Assembly: GCA_963555705.1 (NCBI GenBank)
Contig: OY743190.1
Location: 38,360,929-38,424,928 of the forward strand
Direction of reading: 5' to 3'
Length of the DNA stretch: 64,000 nt
Source: Ligustrum vulgare
Lineage: Eukaryota; Streptophyta; Magnoliopsida; Lamiales; Oleaceae
Below are positions 58,052 to 64,000 of the stretch, piece by piece. Both the position numbers and the translations under genes were made by a program. The notes beneath the pieces were generated by a model. That model saw only the letters and a list, made by a program, of their open reading frames with translations. It made no database searches and was not told the DNA's origin. The number at the start of each line of letters is the position of its first letter. Positions within the stretch are counted from its first letter, which is position 1.

Positions 58052-58390
58052 GTTTAGGGAAATGCCTTAATTTTATTCTGTTTTTCAAAGATGAGAGTGG
58101 ACTTTCGTTTCAAAAATCCCCGCCTTTTTCAAGGTTATTAAACTTATATCTCAAAGTTATATGCCTTTTTCCAAGGTTATTACACTTGTGTTTCAAAGTT
58201 ATTACACCTTTTTTTTCCAAAGATGACCAGCTTATCTTTCAAAGCTCTTGCCTTTTTCAAGGCCAACCAGCTTATCTTTCAAAGCTCTTGCTTTTTTCCG
58301 CTTCTTCGTAAATGGTTCTTCGTCCTTTTTCAGGACTACCTTTCTATGTATGGCTTTTTACCATGTGTTTTCGTGGTTAGCAGTATGGTT
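58052..58390 (-). other. Leader of D
   Basis: Untranslated leader between PBS and gag, with about two units of the 40-bp repeat that C has eight times. Confidence 0.7.
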
Positions 58391-58408
58391 TCCCACAGAC
58401 GGCGCCAA
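58391..58408 (-). other. Primer-binding site of D
   Basis: Minus strand TGGCGCCGTCTGTGGGAA, next to the LTR end. Confidence 0.85.
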
Positions 58409-58410
58409 AA

Positions 58411-59080
58411 TGTTGACCACAAAATCCGGATGGACCTTGGACCAACACTTCTCAGCTCCTCCCTCTTGGACACGTGGACCTCCTGCGCACTATGACAAAC
58501 AATCAGTTTGCAAAGGGGGCCGAGGTGGCTCCCGTTTGCACTCCGATGCCTAAGTCAGTACTCATTTTGGGCAAATATATATTGGGTGCGGGAAATATAA
58601 ATGTGTAAAAGAGAGAAAAGGGAGTGAGAGAAATATAGAGTTAAGAATTAGAAGTTGCTAACCCCTCTCTTGGAGACAATTGTGCTTCATTTATAGAGGA
58701 ACTTCTTGTCTCGGATCACGACACGTGGCATACTTTACACTTGTCATCACCCTAGCTCATGGAGGTGACAACCTTGCTTTTCAACCGTAATCATTGCTAC
58801 ATTTCGTAGGGGATGGGCGCCTGTCACGTCTTGGTAAAGGCAGTGTCCCATCACTGACTCCATCTCAATTCTGGTCAGCGCCGTAAAGCGCCACGGCTGG
58901 GTATAAAGCACATCGGCTAGGCGTTAACCAGGTCGGCTTAAAGAGGTGTGCTCGACGTACCACCTCGGCTTACTTCCCAGGTGATACTTTAGGCCTTTAG
59001 CTGTGGGCCATGGTCCGTTGGGCCACTATTGGGCCTTCGTTGGTGGATCACTGTACCTTTCTTTGGGCCCGGATTCAACA
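58411..59080 (-). repeat. 5' LTR of D
   Basis: 670 bp; TATAAAT on minus strand at 58689-58695. Followed on the plus strand by duplication GTTGG (59081-59085), which is part of G's PBS. Confidence 0.95.
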
Positions 59081-59082
59081 GT

Positions 59083-59096
59083 TGGTATCAGAGCCT
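59083..59096 (+). other. Primer-binding site of G
   Basis: TGGTATCAGAGCCT, initiator-Met type. D's target duplication covers its first bases. Confidence 0.9.
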
Positions 59097-59121
59097 AGGT
59101 TTCTCACTTGGTATCGATGGC

Positions 59122-60300
59122 ATGGCGGAAAAATATGTTGTGGGTTCCGGCATTTCGAAGGTAGAACATGAGGAGCGGGGTCGAGAGGTCGAACCCCAAA
59201 CCATGAGTAAGAAAACTCGATAAACTCGGAGCAAGAGCCGACCACCAGCCCCTATTGGTGGATCTTTTGAGGAAGTATTTCTGAATATGGGGGAATGCAT
59301 TTAAGTGGTGGAGAATTCACTCTCAACCCTTGAAGCTCACACCTTGGAACAACTTGATGATCTCAAGGAAGACCAAGGCGCTTTGAGGGAAGAATATACG
59401 AGGATGGAGGCTAAGGTCATGGAAGCCGTCAAGGCAATCCAAGACCAAGTGAACAAACTTTGCGCGGATATGCAAAGTGGCCTTGACGCTTACAAGAAGG
59501 CGTCTACTATTTCAGGTACAAGCACGGTCATAGCTGCTCCAAGGGTCGACTATCCGAAGCCTAGGGAGTTCGATGGAAAGCACGATGCAAAAGAGCTAGA
59601 TAATTTCCTATGGTGACTGGAAATATACTCTGAGGGCGTAACCATTGTGGATGAAGCTATCAAGGTACGTACTTCGACTATGTATCTTACAGACACCGCG
59701 GGTCTATGGTGGCGAAGTAAGCACGCTCACATAGAAAAGGGTACTTGTAAGATAGATAGTTGGGATGATTTCAAGAAAGAATTAAAGCGCCAATTTTACC
59801 TCGAGAATGTAGTACATGAGGCCTGTAAAAAGCTTAGGGAGTTGAAACATAAGGGCACTATTCGAGATTATGTCAAAGAGTTTACTACCCTTGTACTTCA
59901 AATTCCAAGCATGTCGGATGAAGATCAATTGTTTCACTTTACGGACGGATTACAAAATTGGGCAAAGCAAGAACTCCAACATTGAGGAGTGAAGACAGTA
60001 GAAGAGGATATTGTGGTCGTCGAATCTTTAACCGAGTTCCAAAGAAGCACGGAGTCATCAAAATCTTCTAAAATTTTTAAGGTTAAATCAGCTAAAGGTG
60101 GGGTAGAGAAGAAAGATTACAACAAGCCATCATTCTTCAAAGGTGGTAACACTTACAAACCTTCCCCCTCATGAAGAAATTATAAGGAGAAGAAGAAGGC
60201 CTCGACGGATCTCAAAGTGGATGCTTCGTGTGCAAGGGGCCACATTTAATGCGTGATTGCCCCAGACTTGGCACATTGGCGGTTATGGCGGAGGAACGGG
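59122..60300 (+). pseudogene. Gag of G
   Basis: Starts MAEKYVVGSGISKVEHEERG. Stops in the same frame at 59221, about 59300, 59614, 59983 and 60172. A coiled-coil segment (LEAHTLEQLDDLKEDQGALR) precedes the capsid domain: VDYPKPREFDGKHDAKELDN, TDTAGLWWRSKHAHIEKGTC, WDDFKKELKRQFYLENVVHE. The knuckle CFVCKGPHLMRDC near 60223-60262 is in another frame and one residue shorter than CX2CX4HX4C. Confidence 0.85.
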
Positions 60301-60826
60301 ATGCATCCTCTTGCCAAGATTAAAGGGCAAAACATTTTAGTTCATTAAAACTTCTTAACAGTCTCAATACTAAGGTTGTTCCGGCTTCCAATAACGAACG
60401 AGGATTAATGTATGTGGAAGCTCAAGTAAATGGTCGACCCACTTTGGCGATGGTTGATACGGGAGCAACTAACAACTTTATTACAAAGGAAGAGGCTACA
60501 CGTCTTGGCCTCAACATCACAAAAGGTGTTGGAGTTATGAAAGCGGTGAATTCTCCTACCACACCCCTTGGAGGAGCAGTTCAAGGGGTAGAAATTCGAT
60601 TGGGGACTTGGCATGGCCAAGTTGATTTCTCGATGGCTACTATGGATGATTTTAGTTTGGTTCTTGGATTGGACTTCATGAGGAAGGTCAATGCTATTCC
60701 TATGCCTTTGGCTCTGTTTGTATCTTGGAGAGGGGTTCTTCATGCATGGTACCTACAGTGACTAGGACAAAAGCGACGGGGTAACTTTCAGCCACGCAAC
60801 TAGCAAAGGGGCTAAAGAAAGGTGAG
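60301..60826 (+). pseudogene. Protease of G
   Basis: Retropepsin-like domain: active site AMVDTGATNNFIT near 60449-60485, then LGLNITKGVG and LVLGLDFMRKV. Frame differs from gag. Confidence 0.85.
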
Positions 60827-61330
60827 GTGACATATTTGGTAGCCTTAAAGTCCGACGATCAAGACGAAGCTACAGGGGGACAGCTAGAGGATGACTTGCC
60901 TAAGATCATCAAAGACGTCCTTGAGGAAAATAAGGACGTAATGCCACCGAAGTTACCTAAGAAATTACCACCTAGGAGGGAGGTGGATCATAAGATCGAA
61001 TTGGAGCCGGGTGCCAAACCACCGTCCATGGCACCCTATCGGATGGCACCGCCAGAGCTGGAAGAACTTTGAAGGCAATTAACGGAGTTGCTTGACATGG
61101 GGAGGATACGACCTTCGAAGGCACCTTATGGCGCACCGATCTTGTTCCAAAAGAAGCATGATGGTTCTTTGTGCATGTGCGTAGATTACCGGGCACTCAA
61201 CAAGGTAACTATTAAGAACAAATATCTTATTCCTTTGATTGCGGACTTATTCGATAGACTTGGTGCTGCAAAGTACTATACAAAGGTAGATTTACAAAAA
61301 GGTTACTACCAAGTACGAATTGCGGAAGGT
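60827..61330 (+). pseudogene. Reverse transcriptase start of G, cut by H
   Basis: REVDHKIELEPGAKPPSMAP, PYRMAPPELEEL, a stop at 61070, then GRIRPSKAPYGAPILFQKKH, VDYRALNKVTIKNKYLIPLI and LQKGYYQVRIAEG. The wording is typical of Galadriel-type chromoviruses. Coding ends abruptly at the H insertion; the YVDD motif is not in the window. Confidence 0.85.
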
Positions 61331-63649
61331 TGTGACGCCCAGAGTTCCGTGAAACCTGGAACGCCACTCCTGTCTTTAAAAATTAACTCCGGAAATAAAT
61401 TTATTACGAAAAAATAATTAATTCTCAACGCAATCACATTTATTGACTGTAATTTTTTGCGACATAATTTAATTAACATAAATAATTTGGCGAAATTAAT
61501 GAAATTCTGAAATTTCAATACAATTTAAATAATGGAGTTCATAAATAAAACATGACTTCAAAATAATTTCTATTTATGGTTTGCCAATTGCTCATCATTC
61601 TCCTCCGTCTCCAAAATCTGTAAAATTTATTAAAAACAACAGGTGAGCATTTCTAAAAAAATACTCAGTAGACTCATCTCCAATAATTAATCTACAGAAT
61701 AATTAAACAGGTAATCATGCAAATATTACAGCGATATTCTCAAATTCTCATCATAAGCATCACATAAGGAGTGTAAATGAATATATTCTCGTCTCATGCA
61801 ATAAAGCGTATAAGTCATGACAAAATTCTCAATTTATCTCATAAGAGATATTCTCGTCTATTCTCATGCAATTAAGCATATAATCACATAAATCAACATA
61901 AAGACATGTAATTATAATTTAAACTAATTAGTGGAGACGAGTTTACCTCAAACTTAACGAGTTCACAAAAGTGGAGCGGGCAAATACGTTAATATCTTAA
62001 TTCTCCAAATGATTCGTCTAGCCAAGAAAATTAATTCAATTAGTATTTTCGAAATAATAAAAAAATTAAAGTGATAAAAATAAAATATAGGGATTTAAAC
62101 GAAAATTTAAGGAAGACTAAAATTTAAAAGTTTAGGGACTGAATTAGGCTTTTCGAAAATAATAGGGCTGATTGAAAGAGTTCATGACTGCAGGGACCAA
62201 TTTGTTACGTATTGAAATCTTTGAAACCGAATTAAAACATTTCAAATAACAAGGGCTCAAATTTCACACGTTTTAAAAACGAAAGGGACTGAATTACAAC
62301 TTTTCGAAAATTTGGGATTTAAAAGAAATTAACAATATCATTAAAACCCAAATCAATACTCTCTCTCTCTGTATTCAAGTTTCAGAGGAGGGAGGTGGCG
62401 ACGGGGCATCGTAGGTCACACCCACCGGTGTCCTTACGCTGGCTCGCAGGCGGTGGCAGTGCCGCCATTACTTGGCGACGACGGATATGGGTAGGGCATT
62501 GCGAAATAGAAAATTTATTGGGCTGATTTTGGTGCGAAGGACAGGGGCGAGCGGGGTTGGGAGATCGTGCGTTTTTGGGTTTTCCGGTGAAGAAATACCG
62601 GCAATGAAGGGGCGGAGTTCAAGGTAAGGCTCTTGGGTAAATTGATTCTTGGTTTTGGGTTTTGGTTTGGGGAAGATGATGTGGTTATAGTAGTTGGGAA
62701 GTGGCGGCTTGGAGTGGTGGTTCTTGGGAACGAGGGGCAGTAGGTAGTGGCTGGTTTAGTGGCATTATAGTTGGCTGTAAATTTGTTGTGGTTGGATTGA
62801 AGGTGATTTGAATCGATTTTGAGCGGTTTTGAAACTGGGTTCGGCTGGGTGTTGAATTCCAGCCAGCAATGGAGGTGCTTGGTTGCTCGATGGTGTTTGA
62901 GGTTCTGCAGATTCTGGTTCGACTGATTGATGATTTGTGATGGTGTTTTTGGGAAATTTGTGGCAGCTTGAAGTTGAATTGGTGGTGTTGTGGAGGTTTC
63001 CAGCCATTGTTGATTTCGTGCAGTGGTGCCAGAGGTGATGGTTTGAACGACGGAGGTTCGGTGGTTGATTTGGAACTGTGGGAATTCGTGTGCAACTATT
63101 GTGAGGCTCGAGAGCTTACCCAGAAGCTGATGCTTTGTGTGATTCCTTGGCTGTGTGAGGGATTGTGTTAATAAACATAGGTTGCTGACTTAATTTTGGT
63201 AGATTAGGGCAAAACTTGTGATTTATGGAAAGATTGTGATATCCATGTTGTATGGAATGAGGAGGTGAAGTTGGAAGGAAATCGGTGATTTAGTTTCCCA
63301 AAAAAATTGATTGGCTTGATTTTGGAGATTTGATATAATCTTGCTGAATTATGAAACTAAGCAATGTGAGGGAGAAGCATGAACAGGATTGTGAATTTGG
63401 GCTTGAAGCTTGAGCTTGGGATTAAGTGCTTGGCCCAAAGAAAATTATTAAATTTTGGCTAAAGCATAAATATTGATATTAAACTATTTTAAATAAAATT
63501 TGGAAATTGGGCTGTGATTAAAAATAAATAAAATTTCAATTAAGAATTTTGGCTAAACGAATATTCTTTTAAAATAAATGAGATGAGTCGCAGCGACACG
63601 CCTTCATAATATTTTATTTAAAAGTAACGAAAAATCCCCGGTCGCTACA
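61331..63649 (-). repeat. 3' LTR of H
   Basis: 2,319 bp. Contains the conserved hairpin at 61645-61666 and the GCGACACG word shared with J. Confidence 0.85.
61645..61666 (-). other. Conserved LTR hairpin, copy in H
   Basis: In LTR sense GAGTATTTT pairs with GAAATGCTC, nine pairs with two G-U. Confidence 0.55.
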
Positions 63650-63652
63650 ACC

Positions 63653-64000
63653 CTACCCCCTTAAAATAATTTCGGCCTCGAAATTTAAACTTACTTGTTC
63701 TAAAATATCTGGATACTTAGCCAGAATTTCTTCTTCTTTCTCCAAGGTAGCCTCATCGCTACCCTGTTTACCCCACTGGACTTTGACTAGCGAAATTTCT
63801 TTATTTCTTAAGACATGGACTTTTCTATCGATAATGCACCTTGGTGTCTTCTCATAAGATAAATTCTTCTGAATTGAAATTGACTGATAGTTCACCACAT
63901 GACTGGGGTCGTGAACATACTTTCTCAATAACGAAATGGGAAAGACATTATGCACCGCTGAGAGCTCGGGTGGCAATGCCAAGCGATAAGCCACATTTCT
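63653..64000 (-). CDS. Integrase C-terminus / chromodomain of H (partial)
   Basis: Open to the right edge on the minus strand. YRLALPPELSAVHNVFPISL and LRKYVHDPSHVV are the standard tail of Ty3/gypsy integrase. RKVHVLRNKEISLVKVQWG and EATLEKEEEILAKYPDIL are the chromodomain region of chromoviruses. The stop is near 63653, just before the LTR. The rest of the gene is outside the window, so its integrity is unknown. Confidence 0.85.
   Translation of the reverse strand, partial: RNVAYRLALPPELSAVHNVFPISLLRKYVHDPSHVVNYQSISIQKNLSYEKTPRCIIDRKVHVLRNKEISLVKVQWGKQGSDEATLEKEEEILAKYPDILEQVSLNFEAEIILRG

Larger units (their letters stand above)
44088..59080 (-). mobile_element. Nearly complete Tat element D
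   Basis: 14,993 bp including solo LTR I; about 12.2 kb without it. 5' LTR 58411-59080, PBS, short leader, gag-protease-RT-RNase H-archaeal RNase H-integrase on the minus strand, antisense gene on the plus strand, polypurine tract, 3' LTR 44088-44755. LTRs about 97% identical by eye. Target duplication GTTGG. Gag-pol has a handful of stops and one frame change; it is the reference for reading B and C. Confidence 0.95.
43550..61330 (+). mobile_element. Galadriel-like chromovirus G, split by D and H
   Basis: 5' LTR 43550-44082, PBS, gag, protease and the start of RT on the plus strand. D (with duplication GTTGG) sits inside the PBS and H inside RT at 61330/61331; the remaining RT, RNase H, integrase and 3' LTR would be beyond the window. 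Coding carries several stops and one frame change. Confidence 0.85.
61331..64000 (-). mobile_element. Tekay-like chromovirus H, partial
   Basis: 3' LTR 61331-63649 (TGTGACGCCC to GTCGCTACA on the plus strand), then polypurine region and integrase end; the rest lies beyond the right edge. Confidence 0.85.

Overview
This window is plant nuclear DNA, most likely from a eudicot with a repeat-rich genome; I cannot name the species. Evidence: AT-rich sequence, nested Ty3/gypsy and copia LTR retrotransposons with plant primer-binding sites, plant-style GT-AG introns, and a 3' fragment of a GeBP-type (DUF573) plant transcription factor. About 94% of the window is LTR retrotransposon. Non-element sequence is confined to three islands: 18043-19306, 27385-27897 and 41494-43549. 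No bacterial-type features, rRNA or tRNA genes were seen.

Layout, with letters used in the entries. J (1-795, -) is part of a chromovirus LTR inserted in the 3' LTR of B. B (796-18042, -) is an old Tat-lineage gypsy element whose 5' end is lost against the GeBP fragment. A (3201-10388, -) is a gag-only chromovirus derivative nested in B's antisense gene. C (19307-27384, +) is a young pol-deleted Tat element. E (27898-41493, +) is a coding-free Tat relative that carries a decayed copia element F (28249-35867, +) in its 5' LTR and a solo chromovirus LTR K (36911-39439, +) in its interior. G (43550 to 61330, +) is a Galadriel-like chromovirus. It was split at its primer-binding site by D (44088-59080, -), a nearly complete Tat element with target duplication GTTGG, and in its reverse transcriptase by H (61331 to the right edge, -), a Tekay-like chromovirus. 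D is itself interrupted by a solo chromovirus LTR I (51033-53810, +).

The most interesting system is in the Tat elements B, C and D. Each carries, between integrase and 3' LTR and on the strand opposite to gag-pol, a second gene of about 860 codons. It has its own TATA box about 335-345 bp upstream of the ATG and three exons. Both introns are in phase 1, and exon 2 is exactly 135 bp in all three copies. Because the introns face against the genomic RNA they cannot be spliced from it, which would explain how introns persist in an RNA-copied element. The protein has an N-terminal region resembling the 'putative gypsy type transposon' family (PF04195-like), basic nuclear-signal-like stretches and a long C-terminal coiled coil. 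In C this gene is nearly open although gag, protease, RT and most of integrase are gone.

Other notable structure: an internal second copy of the polypurine tract in B, C, D and E; leader minisatellites shared by C, D and E; a hairpin in the chromovirus LTRs whose changes mostly keep base pairing; and a copia element with near-identical LTRs around a wholly decayed coding region. Gag-pol of each element would normally supply capsid, protease, RT/RNase H and integrase. Here D is closest to intact but carries stops, and C, E, F and A could only have moved with proteins supplied in trans.
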